From the NCBI GenBank assembly GCA_010093485.1, contig MU001501.1, forward strand, positions 265,052-329,051: a DNA stretch of 64,000 nucleotides. Reading direction: 5' to 3'. The position numbers and the translations under genes were made by a program. A model generated the notes under the pieces. The model was given only the letters and a program-made list of their open reading frames with translations. It did not search any database and was not told the DNA's origin. Within the stretch, counting starts at the first letter, position 1; each line of letters begins with the position of its first letter. Shown piece after piece: positions 11,245-23,571 of this stretch. This DNA comes from Karstenula rhodostoma CBS 690.94. Its lineage: Eukaryota > Ascomycota > Dothideomycetes > Pleosporales > Didymosphaeriaceae.

Positions 11245-12054
11245 GCGGAGTATCTTCGGCGGACTTGCTGGCGGTGATGTAGAATGATGTGATAAGAATG
11301 TATACTATAGCGCACGACATTGTTGAGCATAGGTGTTAGCGTCGGGCTGGGGTTTCGGCTTGCTGTGTGGGCGTCTCGGTTCCAAGTCATATTGTTACTT
11401 CTATCTGAATCCGAATTTGATCGACATGGAAGTATCGAAGATACCCGTTAGGGAGAGATGTCCCCTTTCGATCAGTGCATCAACCAAGATTGTGGACTCC
11501 ATGTGTAAAGTTTTATGGATCCAACTGAGATCGCATACGCAGCAATAAAAGTTCTGTATTCTCTTCAAGTAAATGCACGTTGGGCTAAGATTACATACGC
11601 AGGAATTCTGCTTGAGTATCGGCAGTGTGAGTTCGACGTGCATGCCTCAAGATGCACTGTCCAAGTAGTACACTTCACTGCCCCTCCGGATGTCCGCTTC
11701 CACTCATTGTACGCCGCCTGATCCCACGTATACCACATCCCCACGAATGTAGCGTGCTTCGGCAAAACCCTCTCCCTGGACGTTACGTCTAGAGGACCGA
11801 TCTTATCATACAGTGGTTCGAGAGGTCGGATGGGCTGAGTATATCCTCAAGCTACCTCATCATTCAAAGCAACAGCAGCTTGAAAAATAGTAGATGGTGT
11901 TGCGTATATCGTAGACCAACAGCACGGAAGCCAAAGATGATTGGACCATCTTCTTCAGGATTTATCCCCGCTAACTCCGCTCCTCGATCCTTCTCAAACT
12001 CGAGGTCAACCGCCTTCATCAGACACCCGAACGTGGAACTGTAATGTGAACACT
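11245..12054. other. Intergenic spacer
   Basis: 810 nt between the TRPY stop and the Zn2Cys6 start, both on the plus strand. I see no gene, RNA or striking repeat beyond two similar words (cgcatacgcag at about 11531 and acatacgcag at about 11593). Confidence 0.5.
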
Positions 12055-13767
12055 ATGTCCAGCCGCTCAAATGCAGTCAAACGGAGGAGGACTACGTGCA
12101 AAACCGGATGCTTGACCTGCAAGTAAGTGATGTTCTGCAGGCGGGCGAGCTTGAGGCTTACCGAGGACAGAGCCAGGAAGGTAAAATGTGACGAAGGGAA
12201 GCCTGCGTGTCACAGATGTATCTCTACTGGCAGAAGATGTGATGGCTATGGAATCTGGGGAGGTGGTGGTAATGGATATGCTGAACCCCTCGGGGCAACC
12301 GCGTCCCCGTTCTCTCGTCGCTCGCAACACCCATTACTGTTAGTCAGCGTTCCTGCACCATGTTACACTTCCGACGAACAGCTATACCTGGACTGGTTCT
12401 ACGTCAGAACGGTTCCGAAGATTCCGGGAATGTTCCCACATGGGTTTTGGAGCACGTTGTTGCGGCAAGCGAGCATGGCAGAACCGGCAATCTTGCATGC
12501 AACCCTGACTCTAAGCTCAGCCCACAAGACCACAAGAGGAGAAGAAGATTTCACGAAGAGGATGAAGACTCCGGACGAGCAAGACGACTTCATGCTTCGT
12601 AACTACAGCAAGGCTATTCGCCATCTACAACCGCACTTGGCGACCAAGGACAGAGCATCTTTGCGCATCGCTCTAATTGCATGTGCGATCTTTACCTGCC
12701 TCGAGTTCCTGAGAGGGAACTTCATGACGGCACAAACCCATCTGACAAATGGCCTGCGCGTCTTGCAAGAGTCTTACGGTGACGAACACAACGGCGTAGT
12801 CATCTTGCGAGCAACAGACGCCACAGACCAATGCATCATAGAGACACTGCAGCGTCTCCACGTGCAGGTTGAGCTCCTCCATCTCACCCACCGCCGCCCG
12901 ACCCTCATCCTGCAACCCCACCAGCCACCACTCACCCTCCCAACCACAACCTTCCACTCCCTCAAAGAAGCCTGGACCGAGCTCAACGCCATCCTCCACC
13001 AGATCGTCGCCCTGCGCGGAACCACCCCGGCCCACAAAGTCTCCCCAACCCACAGAACCTGCACCACCTCGCTCATCCCCCTCCAACAACACCTCCACAC
13101 CTCCCTCCACAACTGGCACACCACCTACCTCGCCTCCAAACCCCTTCTCGACCCCCAAGAGCCCACCCTCGTCATCAACGCCATAATCACAAACTTCTAC
13201 ACCCTCGCCTCCATCCTCTGCGCCACCGCCCTCGCCTCCGAACTCGCCTACGACGCACACACCCCCCGCTTCCTCGCCATCCTGGAAAACTCAATACACA
13301 TCTGGAATTCGCGGCCGCTGGCGACGACGTGCGATAAAGCGGGGTTTAACATGGCGCATTCGATTGTCGATTTTGGCTGGGTGCCGCCGCTGTACTACAC
13401 GGCGATTAAATGCCGGGTGGGGAGGGTGCGGTTGCATGCTGTGCGGCTGCTGGAGGGTACGCTGCATAGGGAGGGGATCTGGGATTGCAGGATCCTGAGC
13501 AGGGTTATGAGGCGGGTTATGGAGGTTGAGGATGGGGGGTTGTGGGGAGGTGGGGGAGGAGGGGCGTTTGCGTTGGATATGGTGCCTGGGGTTGGTGAGT
13601 TGGAGGAGGTGACGCTGCCGCTTGAGAGGAGGCTGGGGGAGGTTAAGGTTGGGTTGGAGGATGAGATGGGGGAGAGCGTCGTGGTGGAGTATAGGAAGGC
13701 GTGGAGTGGTGCGCAGTGGGAACGCGTGTGTGTTGCGTTGACGGATCCTGGTTATGGTTGCAGTTGA
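12055..13767 (+). CDS. Zn2Cys6 fungal transcription factor
   Basis: Exons are 12055-12122 and 12171-13767, with a 48-nt intron (donor GTAAGT) inside the zinc cluster. The product is 554 aa. After splicing the cluster reads C-x2-C-x6-C-x6-C-x2-C-x6-C with Cys19, Cys22, Cys29, Cys36, Cys39 and Cys46, preceded by KRRR. This is the GAL4-type DNA-binding domain. The rest resembles the fungal-specific regulatory region of the aflatoxin/sterol-uptake regulator type (Fungal_trans_2), with DWFYVRTVPKIPGMFPHGFW followed by many helices. I placed the start at ATG 12055 (MSSRSNAV); the upstream frame begins with TTG only. It converges on the FluG gene and may be a local regulator of FluG and the DUF3328 gene, but that is inference. 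Near residues 470-480 there is a poly-Gly run. Confidence 0.88.
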
Positions 13768-13932
13768 TCCTGCAACTTTCCTAATAGGAGGGACGTTGTT
13801 TTGTTTTAAGAATCAGAACTCGGACCCAGATTCGCTACAGTCATGTTCTCATAAGCTAGAACTAGGAAATGCAGATGAAAGGCGTTACAAAGCAACACGC
13901 TGATCATATCGAACCCAGGATGCCGCTCATCC

Positions 13933-16849
13933 TCAGTACCTCTCAATCAACCACACCCTACGTTCTTCATCCGACATCTTTGACAACATCTCCTGCTCGC
14001 TCTTCTTCATCGTCAAGTAATCCTTCACGAACCCTTCCGCCAATGCCTCTACTAACCCATTATCTCCTCCGAGTTCAAATGCTGCCTCTCTAAAGCTAGC
14101 TGGTAGCTTCCGCGTGATACCATATGTTGCCCTCCCCGCCTCATCCAGACGCGACGGGTTGACCGATACATCTCTTTGCGGAAAGTCAACGACGTTATTC
14201 TTCAGTCCCAGGATCCCCGCCGCCAGAATAGCGCTGATAGCGAAATACATGTTCGCGAAGCCATCGAGGCACCGAATCTCCCACCGACCGCCGCTGACCC
14301 GCCGCAGCGGTACTTCGCGATTCTGCGTGCCCCACGCAACCCATGAGCCGCCGGTCCAGGAGTCGTCTGCCACACGGCCGTAGCTGACCTCCTCGGGCAT
14401 TGTAAATGCGCAGAGCGCAGGCAAGTGGCTTAACACACCGCCGACAAAGAATTGGAGATCTCGATCTGGGGGATCCAGCGAGATGTGTGCGTGGGCTGCG
14501 GTTCCGATGCCAGGGAATGGCTTGGGGTGAAGTGTAGCTCGCAAGCCATGGAACGCTGCTATCTGCGCGACGACCTGCCTCGCCTGGATCAAAGAGTCCA
14601 CGGCGTTTAGTAGCGGCTGGGGTGCGAGAACGAACTCGTACTGCCCTTGACCTGATTCAGAGTGGAACTGCTGAACCTCGATGCCGATGTCTGATAGTGA
14701 GGTAGCAATCTCTGCGAGCAAGGGTGTTTGTAGCCACTGCTCAGGGGTAAGGGTTCCCCATGCGTGAGTCCGTGTTAGTGGTATATAGGCCTCGTCTTGC
14801 GGGGCGTCACTGCGCCGCAAGAACGTGACTTCGATCTCGAAACCGCACAGGAGCTTGACTACGGCCATGTCATAAGCATTGGTACAGGAGTGTACATTGT
14901 AGGATGACTTACTCCCTTGGTTGTATTGCAATTCGTTGATCAACAGCTCCATGTTCGCACGCGGGCATTCGCGGATTGGGTTACCTCCTTCATCGCGCCA
15001 GAAAGATAAAACTGTTGCCGAGGGAATTGAATCCCGCTTGTGCGTCCTCCGTAGCGATCGTAAATCTGGTTCCACATAGATCTGTCCGATTGGGTTCACG
15101 ACAGGCGTGGAACTATCATTCTGAAGCGTTCCTGTATTGCCCTGGGAAATGCCAATTCTGCTACCTGAGCGCATCATGCGGTCAAACTCCTTGATCGGAA
15201 CCATGCGTGTTCGGATGGTAGCCATGTAATCGAGCCACTGAACGTACACAAACTTAACTTCGGGGTTCTGCTGCATGAAATTGTCGTATAGCTGGGTGTC
15301 GTAGACCTGGGGCTCCTTGGGTGGCGGAGGGAAGGGGGGAGGCTTGTATCCTTCCGACGGTGGTTGAGGTGCTGCTGAAGAAGGATAAAGAGGCACGAGC
15401 GTCGATGTTTGGCTTCGTGGGTCCAAGCCGGGTGCAAATGACGCAGCGTTTGGTGAGGTCGACGGCTCTACGGGCGACTTGGTGTTGTACGTGAGCGTCT
15501 TTGGCGGTATAGCAAGATCGTTGAATGTCGCCTCATATTGCAGATTGTATAGAACGTTGGAGTTGTTGAATAAGATGTCTTTGGTCATAGCGATAGCTTG
15601 GTGGGGTGTAACATCATCTCTCTCGACGTATTCGATCAAAAGCTGCCAAGGTCAGCTGGCTGTGTGCCGTTTCTTTGGTCTCATGGATGTACAATTGATC
15701 ACTTACATCTAACCACACCTCACGAAACTGCAAGTTTGCGAGCCAATAGGTCTCCGGCAAGAAGTGACCGTCACTTGAGTAGAGCAACTTACTCCCAGGA
15801 GTGATCTCTAGCGCCTGTCGCAATATGGCTTTCTGGCCATCTCGGCTCACCATAGGAAACACTTCCCCTATGTCGAGATATACATTCTTGTACACTGTGG
15901 CAAGATATCCGGCCTCTCGCGCATACGGGTATGCAGAATGAAGCAAGACAAACGGGACGTTTGTGTAGTTTTCGATCACGGGCTGCAAATATGCTGGATT
16001 TGATTTCAGTAGATCGATATCCTTGTCTCCGAGGCCAGTATGCAGCTGCAAAGGCTTTGACATTGCATCGAGGCGCGGAGTTTCTTCAGAAAGGATCTCC
16101 AGTGTTCGCAGCACGAGATAGTCATTGAGGGCCTTTCGTTCGATTCGGTACTTTTTCTTTCGCACGCACCGCTCTACATAGCGTTCGAACGGGAGGCCAA
16201 CATCTCGTGCAGCACGTTCATAGTCTGGCTCAATGTCCAGTCCGGTTCGATAGCAAATTACAGTCTTGAAGCCAGCCACTTCAGGGTCCAGGATCGCTTC
16301 CTGTATTTCTTTTTCGAACTCTTCGGTCAAGGTGATCCATGTATCTGTGAAGAACGTAGCGACATCGAGGTCATATTCTGTGACCCCGACTAGCAGGCTT
16401 TCCATGAGCCGCTCGGCCACAGTCTCAATTCTCACAATACGCTTGCTTGGAGCCTTTGTATACCGGTTATGCCAGTGATACGGGAGCACCTTTTCTGGAC
16501 TGGCGAGGCCATCATCGATGAGCAGAGCGTGCACCCCTTGGAAGCATTGCTGGTTCAATCGGTCTGGATCTGTCCTCAGCCATTCCTCACGTTGAGCAAG
16601 AAGATCTTCCCAGTTCGCATCGTCGGGACACTCGTACAGCCGACGCAGTTGTCGCGCCGCTCTAAGGTGAGGAAGCGACTTGAAAGCATCGGTCATGGCC
16701 CGGCCTTGCGCTTCGGTAGTCACAGACTCAAGCGGTATGGTGTCTGCCAAAGCCGGATGGATGATGTTGTGTGCATGGTTGTCTATGATTGGAAAGGTGT
16801 TCACAACGTGGCGCAGACTGTCGATCGTAGGCTTGGGGGGAACTTCCAT
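13933..16849 (-). CDS. fluG: FluG-type protein: amidohydrolase domain fused to glutamine synthetase domain
   Basis: Exons are complement 15707-16849 and 13933-15642, with a 64-nt intron (donor GTAAGT, acceptor GGCAG, phase 0). The product is 950 aa, somewhat longer than Aspergillus nidulans FluG. Residues about 15-370 form a metal-dependent amidohydrolase with HxH near the start (DNHAHN, His25 and His27) and later DGHFLPETYW. A Pro-rich linker (about residues 420-490, including PPPFPPPPKEP) leads to a glutamine synthetase I-like domain (about 500-945) with MPEEVSYGRVADDSW and WEIRCLDGFANMYFAISAI. In Aspergillus FluG is needed for the extracellular signal that starts conidiation; the biochemical activity of the family is not settled. 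I start at ATG 16849 because the longer frame opens with TTG. Confidence 0.92.
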
Positions 16850-17518
16850 CGTGTCATGCAAGGGAGAGCCCCGGAATGTAAAGATGTAGGAATCTAGTTC
16901 GCGTCGAGCCGGATTGTTGCTATGTGAATATAAACGTCATGAGTATCCTCGAATACTTATCGATCCGTCGGAAGTGGTGGGTGAATGAGGGTGCCTCTTC
17001 GTTCGTCAGCCTCGCATACTCGAACGTGCATAGTCACCAGACCACACCACGAAGCTGGGTGCGCCTGCCTAAGCAAATTCCGCCTTCCCTGGCTTCTAAC
17101 TGGGGGCCATACGTACTTCAGACCAAGCGTCCCTCGCAAAGTATCTCACCTCTGCGAACAATCCAGGTGATGAATCTGCTGCTGCCCAACCAGCAGGTGC
17201 TGTGACGTCGGCGCGTACGGAAGCGCCGGTAGAGAGCAGGCGTCTAACGGAGGTACGAAGATGCAGTAAGCGCCGAACTTGCTTGTACTCACCGACGCAA
17301 GAGATGAGAAATTTGATAAGCCCCACAAAGTATCCACTACTTACACAACAAGACTCAGCCGTCTGATGTAGGAAGAATCTTGATGCGGGATGTACAGCAC
17401 TAGTCAACGCAGCCCAAACCACTTTGGGCAGTAGCACCTGACCTCTGTAGAACCTCGAGACAAAAACCTCCAACATTCACCAAACATATGTTATCCCATA
17501 CTACAGACATTGAGCAGC
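16850..17518. other. Promoter region of the FluG-like gene
   Basis: 669 nt between the FluG start and the stop of the DUF3328 gene, both minus strand. No supported gene. Short frames on both strands have no recognisable content. Confidence 0.5.
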
Positions 17519-18306
17519 TCACAGGATCGTCTCATCCTCCGACGCCCTCCACTTCTCGCTCCACCTCCCCAACCTCTCAAAATCCCTACACACCCTCTCC
17601 GCCCCCCACCCCGGCGCCTCCGCCCTCCCCATCTCATCCACCACCAGATCCTCCAAATTACTATCCGCAGCACACATCAGCGCCTGCCGCAAATACTCAA
17701 AGCAATGATCCAGATGATACAGATGCAGATTCGCGCCCATGTTCTCAATGTAGTGGTTGACTAGGGAGTGCTTGCCCTGCAGCTTGTGCAGTTCGTTGAC
17801 GCGCGAGTAGTACGCGATGCGGATGCCATGCAGACAGTGGAGTTGGTGGTAGGCGGCGACGGCTTTGGGCGGCGACGCAATGTGCGGGTGCTCTACGAAG
17901 CCTTTGCCTTTGGGGATGAGGGATACCCAGGCGTTTTGGGTCAGGGCGGAGGGCTCGCCCGTGAAGGTGTGGTTTTCGTGCCAGACTTGGGGTGTGCGTC
18001 CTGGGGGTGCTATGATTTCTTGTCAGTACGGGGATAGCGGCGAGTAAAGATTTTGGAGGAGCGCATACGGAAATATCCGTCATTGGAGAATCCGCCAGCG
18101 GGCCAATAGCTCCATGCGATGCCGAAGAGTATCCCAAGAAGCGTGAAGAAGATGTGCGATGTTACACTCTTCCAAGACGATCCTGTTTTTCTTTCTCGCC
18201 ACACCTTGGGGGCTGGTTTCGTCGGTGTATCGGGCTCGTTGTCGTCCGTGGATAATGAAGCAAACCTGCCATCAGGGCGGCGCTTGAAGCGTTCGAGAAA
18301 GGCCAT
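17519..18306 (-). CDS. UstYa-type DUF3328 membrane protein (putative oxidase)
   Basis: Exons are complement 18069-18306 and 17519-18009, with a 59-nt intron (donor GTATGC, acceptor CATAG) joining the frame as YFPPPGRTPQVW. The product is 242 aa. The cytosolic N-terminus (MAFLERFKRRPDGRF) is followed by a single membrane helix at about residues 51-68, then a lumenal domain with the two HxxHC motifs that define the family: HQLHC at 134-138 and HLDHC at 178-182. DUF3328 proteins such as UstYa/UstYb catalyse oxidative cyclisation or related oxidations in ustiloxin, cyclochlorotine and other fungal natural product pathways, probably as copper enzymes. The family role is known; the substrate here is not. 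No RiPP precursor with repeated core peptides or other tailoring enzyme was seen nearby. Next to FluG. Confidence 0.88.
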
Positions 18307-19757
18307 TGTGATGGAGTCACAGAGTTCTAATATTATACAAAATCTGAGACATGTATCAATGGGCTTATAGAGACACATGAGGGTGAGTGTATACATGCTC
18401 AGCGTCGCTTAGGTGGACAAAGAAATGGGTACTTTCTATTCACACACAGACTAGGTATAGCCCATAAAGATCTCGGCCAGCCTCCAACTCTGGAAGACCA
18501 GTAGTTGTTCCTATATATCGTTGTTGTTTTCTAGGAGCGGCGGCGCAGTTATTGACTGGGACGTGATCCTACTCGCAGCCGTCTCAATGGCCACAATATG
18601 ACATCCCCTTAACAAACATGAGGACACAGTCAAGTTACCAGAGCGATAGCAGCCTGAATATTCCTGAGCTTACAGTGACGATTATAAACACCGTAAATAG
18701 GCCTTCCAACAAACCCCAATCCAAGATACTTATCCTCTATTAACCACAGTGCAAGAAAGCACAAAACACACATCCAGTAACCCCCTTCCACCCCTCCCCC
18801 CCCAAAAAAAAAAACCACTACACGAGAAAAAGTAACGAGGCCAAAAATCCACCTCCCAGAATCCTTCACTACAAGAACCAACACACCCTCTACTCCACCG
18901 CAGCACATACCACGCCCACCCCGTACCCAACCCCCCAACCCCATCCCGTGGACCATCCCAACCCACATACCACGCCCACCCCATCCAGACCGAAAGTCCC
19001 CCCCAAGGGTCCCACCACTAGCCCCCATTCCCCATTCCCCGGCGCCGAACCCACACATGCATGTCCAGCATTCCCCTCACAAGTCTACCCCGCTACAGGT
19101 CGCGTTCCAGCCTGGGTAACCGGTAGACGTAGCAGCACCCAGCCCGCAGCGCATTTCCCACACCACAGCCGCACCATGCATCCCCGCGGTGAAGTTTGCA
19201 ATGCCGAGTAGGTAGTCTGGTCAGGTCTGGTTGCCAGCGGCGCGCTGTCATCGCCGAAGGAGCGAGATGCCCCGCATGAGGTGAGGTGAGGTGAGCAGCC
19301 ACCGGGGAGGGAAGAGGGGCGCAGCAGACGCCACATTGCATTCACATCGCCGAGCCGAGGACGCGCGCTTGCATCGTCTCGAAGAACGTACCTATCATGC
19401 TACTGTGCTTCTCGAGCAGACTAGGTAGGCCAGCCTAGACACTACACTACTACCTTATGGGTTGCTGGTGGTACACGTCACACACATCAAGTCAGCACCA
19501 CACCACACCACAGCACCTGTAAGACATCAATTGGCAATTCAATCATCTCAATGTACACAGGATGTATTCGCATCTACCGCCGGATAGTAACACAAGAAAG
19601 CAAAAGGATATAAAGCCGAGCGCCTCTCAGTCGGTGAGAATTAAGGCTGCCGTAGAGGGAGACAAGATATACACAGACAGAGACAAGACACTTCCCGCAC
19701 GCTATGCAAAAAGTCCGAACCCAACTCAACGTGCTTGCAACCCACTCCAGGCAGTGC
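18307..19757. other. Intergenic spacer
   Basis: 1.45 kb upstream of the DUF3328 gene and downstream of the GAS1-type gene. It holds a homopolymer stretch of C then A near 18795-18812, a C/A-rich low-complexity part at 18840-19010 and a short gaggt repeat near 19277-19293. A minus-strand frame at 18630-19058 is Gly/Val/Trp-rich low complexity and is not called. Confidence 0.5.
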
Positions 19758-21426
19758 TTACAACAAGATCATGGCAGCGCCCGAGGCGATGGCGCCGAGG
19801 AAGTAGGTTGCGATGCCGAAGTAGCCGACCGAGACGTGGGAGACGGTCAGGCCACCGGCCGCAGCACCCTGGCTGCCAGACTCGGAGGAGCTGCCGCTGC
19901 CGCCGCCGCCTGTAGCGAGGGCGGCACCACCGGAGAGGGTGCCGGTGCCATCCTCGCCGGCCTGCTTGAGAAGAGAATCGCAGGCAGCGGCGGTGGAGGC
20001 AGCAGCCTGCTTGATGGTGGCAGAGCCCTTGAAGTCGCAGGCCTTGGCGGCCTTGTTCTGGGCCTTGTAGTAGGTGTTCAGGGCGAAGGCGAGCTGTTCC
20101 TTGGGCTTGCACATGCCGTACGCGCCATAGGGGCCGGAGGTGGCGTTACGGTTGATACCAGCGCAGTACTCGCCCTCCTTCATGCCGCAGATGACACCGA
20201 AGAGGGAACCGACATCGTCGTCAGTCTCGACGGAGTCGGAGACAGTGCACGAGATGGTGTCCATCATACAGGAGCAAGCCTGGACATTCACGACAGGAGG
20301 GAGAGGGTCGGAAGGTGCGCCCCAGCTGCTGTCGACGGAGGGGCACTTGGCGGCGGCGGTGTTGGTAGGGTTGTAGTTAGCCATCTTAACGCCGGTAGGT
20401 GTAGCCTTTGCGATCTCCTTGGACAGGTTGTCGAAGTCCTTGTTGGTGGTGACCTTGCCGCCGCTGACCTTGGCGAGACCGAACTTGTTCTCCTCCTCGT
20501 GGAACATGTAGACGATACCTCCGGACCAAACATCGTTCATCTGCGGGCCGTAGAGAGCACCGACCTCCGTGAACAGGCGAGGAGTGACCTCGTTGCAGCC
20601 GTACTCAGCAAAGAACACCGGGACGTTGTAGTTTTCGAACTCCTTGGTACGCACATCGAAACCAGACTTTTGGAAAGACGATTCGCCACACCAAGAGTAG
20701 ATGTTGTAACCCCAGAAGTCAATAGATTCGGAGCTGTCACCACAGTCGAAGAAGTTGGCGAGGTTCTCACGGATGTCCTTGTCGTCGTTTGTGGCGTAGC
20801 CGACACCGATGGTGCGGTAGCCCTTGCTCTTGATGTATGACTTGGAGTCACGGACAGCGGCCTTGACGAATGCGCTAGCGAAGGTGTTGTTCTTCTGGTT
20901 AGAAACCTCGTTACCAGCAAAGAAACCAAGGGTGTTGCTGTACTGCTGCATCTCATCGATGACAGAGGTGTAACGCTCGAAGAGGGGCGTGTTCCACTCA
21001 GCGTCCTCGCGGTTGATGGACGTCTTGGGTTCGGACAGATCGGCGACGACGTAAATACCAGCATCCTGGAGCGCGGTCATGCACTCCTTGTGGTCCTTGG
21101 TGGGGTCGATGGCGTACACACGGATAGTGTTGGTGCGCAACTTCTTCAGGTACTCGATGTCGCGCTTGCACGACGTGCTGTCGGCCAAAGGATCCGTGTA
21201 ATCGGAGCTGGAGTCAGTCGACCCAGCGGCACCAACACCCTGCTGGTAGGCAACACCGCGCATGTAGCTACCAAGACTCAGATAGGATCATCAGGATGAA
21301 CTAGCCTACTCACAATTGTGTGCCATTGGACTTGTAGAAGAATTTGCTACCCTTGATAACGATAGGGTCGACTTCCGCGACAGCGGTAGCTGCGAACAGC
21401 GCAGCGGCTGCAAAGGATAACTTCAT
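19758..21426 (-). CDS. GAS1: GPI-anchored beta-1,3-glucanosyltransferase (GH72 with X8/CBM43)
   Basis: Exons are complement 21314-21426 and 19758-21267, with a 46-nt intron (donor GTGAGT) splitting the Phe codon before YMRGVAYQQG. The product is 540 aa. Enzyme role: cuts an internal bond of beta-1,3-glucan and transfers the new end to another chain, lengthening wall glucan at the outer face of the plasma membrane. A signal peptide is clear (MKLSFAAAALFAATAVA). The GH72 domain holds the acid/base Glu158 in GNEVSN and nucleophile Glu259 in AEYGCN, with the same 101-residue spacing as yeast Gas1. A cysteine-rich X8 module follows (about residues 365-460), then a Ser/Gly-rich stretch and a C-terminal hydrophobic tail (FGIATYFLGAIASGAAMILL), the expected GPI signal. 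It diverges from the FKS1 gene. Confidence 0.95.
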
Positions 21427-21970
21427 GATGTGTAACTGATGTGTGGTTTGCGTTCAATGGAGTGCAGTTGTGTGCAAGGCGTTGGGCACTCTGTGTACCA
21501 CGGAAGGGGCGTTTGACGTGGTGTTTGCCGGGGGTGGCACGAGGAAAGAGCCGGAGGCAGAAGGAGCGTTGGGTTGAATTAAAAACAGGTACAAGTAGAG
21601 AGCGACGTGGATAAACAATAAAGAATGAAGAAACACGGGTGAAGCAACTCGAGTAAAAGAGTGTATGGAGTTCTGGGGTTCCCGGGAGAAGTGAAGCTCG
21701 CTCACACAAGCTCGGGGCTCAACCCCTGAGGCCCGAAACGGCTAGTCGACTTTGGCTTGCACTGCCCACACTCTCCACAATACCATGTCCGTCGCAATCT
21801 GCTGTTTTTGAACGAACGTAGCCAACCAAGGATTAGGCAATTTCGATTGCGTTGAGTTCCAAATGGCGCTCGAGTTTAATTTTTGCTTTTGTATCTTTAG
21901 ACAACCAAGTCTGCATTTTGTGCGCTTGTGCCTCCGAACTGCGTCGTGCATACAAAGCGATCCACAAGTT

Positions 21971-22223
21971 TACTGTGGTTGCGGCCCTATCTTTTGTTAG
22001 TGGGTCCGCCGGAGAGGGTGTTTTTGGCGATTTCTTGGCGATAAAAGTCTTGATTCGTCATCTGTAAAATATATAAATATACTAAGGTACTTCTATTAAT
22101 AGTAATTAGCTGCTAAATCTAGGTACTTTATATTGATTAATACTTTGTATGGTTCTGGAGGTTTCTATACGGGGTGGCAACTCCGGGGACCCACTAACAA
22201 AAGATAGGGCTGCAACCACAGTA
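21971..22223. mobile_element. MITE-like element with 37-bp terminal inverted repeats and TA flanks
   Basis: The left arm 21971-22007 (tactgtggttgcggcccta...) and the reverse complement of 22187-22223 match at 36 of 37 positions; the one difference is G versus A at 21983. The similarity continues inward with ccggag after a one-base indel. The ends begin TA-CTGTGG and finish CCACAG-TA, so the outermost TA on each side is best read as the target duplication, as in Tc1/mariner-type (including Fot1/pogo) elements. The element is about 250 bp; its centre (about 22060-22150) is AT-rich and has no open frame, so it would be non-autonomous. Family assignment rests only on the TA and the arm structure. 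Confidence 0.8.
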
Positions 22224-23543
22224 GATGCGACACACGATGCCCCACCTGTGCCTGCGTTAAAATCCCAAATTAACGCTTCTGGAACTCCACTGGTGACGAG
22301 ACATGGCGCTTAGGCCTTTTTTCTTTTGTGCGTACGGAGCTTCATGTCCGATGTCAGATGTTAGAAGGCCGTGGCTGACAGTACGACGCGGGACACTGTA
22401 GAGGTTTGGTGTTTCTTGCTTGTGTACAGTACTGTATAGCAGGTGAAGTTATGTAGAAGGATGAACAGAAGACGGTACAGCTGTTCCTGAAGACTTTCTA
22501 GTTTAGCATCTCTCGAGGCTGCACGGCAGAAGTACTTGATGAAAGTGTTGCGTAGCTCAGCGGGCTGCCTGGTCCACGCATTGCTTAGGGAGATGGGCGG
22601 CATCCGCAAAGGGCAGGTCTGGGAGGTGGCCGGTGAGGCTGCTCTACTCATGCAGAGGCCTTCGGGGTCGTCGGCGTCGCCATATATTGCGGTGGGTAAG
22701 CCAGCAGCCAGCTTGCGTAAGACAGACTCGATGCGCAGTCGTCTGCTTGCCAGCAGTAGACAAGGCTCCATGGAGCGACTATTTGACCCACGCATCGAGT
22801 CGGTCCTGTGGCCGGGTCAGCAATCTCGATTTGGCCCGTGTAGGCTACTGTCCGAAGCTGCCACGCGGCGCGCGACGGGGACTAAAACGCGAGGACATGC
22901 ACGGTAGGTAGGAGGTATATTCACAATCCAAGGCAGTCTGGTAATTGTTCTGCGAACCAGGGCCCATGCAGCGCAGAAAGTGGTTTGGACAGGGGGATAG
23001 CGCTAACAGTACCTTCATCTACGCCCACGCATGCTCCCACTCGCGGAGGGCATTTCAAAGCAGCGGTCCGTGTTGGTGCAAAGGAGACCAAAAAAAAAGT
23101 CGACAGAGGCGACGACGTGCACAATTGGCAGCGGCGCGCACGCCGTCGGCACGCTTGCTCCAAGTGTTGAGGGGCTCGTGAGCAAAAGCCTTCAGCCCCG
23201 TTGCGCTGCGCTGCGACAGGAGCCAGGAGCCCGGAGCCAGGAGCGCGTCTGGCAGTGAGTGGCAGGCAGGCATGCACGGCGGGGCCACGGTGGTCGGGGT
23301 GTCGAGGAGTAGACATCGGCGATAAGCCTATCTATCGCTTTGGACAGCCAGGGGGCAGGCAAGCTGAAGTGGGCATGTCCAATCTCGTGTCGGGCAGGGT
23401 GCTTCCGAGAGGCGCCTTGCCTGTTTGCGCTGGTGCCGTTTGATCGGCCGACGGGGCCATCTGCCGCAACTCGTCCTTCGTGTCCCTCTGCCAATTGGTG
23501 ACGTGGTGCAAGAGCGCGGTTGGTCGGACGGCGGAACGGGGAG

Positions 23544-23571
23544 GCGAGAGGCGAGAGGCGAGAGGCGAGAG
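23544..23571 (+). repeat. Four tandem copies of gcgagag
   Basis: Four perfect 7-mers in a row, 23544-23571, inside the non-coding spacer upstream of FKS1. Probably a simple-sequence slip; no function suggested. Confidence 0.9.

Noticed and set aside
10257..11390. 377-codon minus-strand and 350-codon plus-strand frames across the TRPY gene
   Set aside because: They overlap the channel's membrane and pore-coding exon in other frames and are compositionally biased shadows in GC-rich sequence.
22545..22625. tRNA A-box-like word (tagctcagcggg)
   Set aside because: No B box follows at a suitable distance and no acceptor stem closes.
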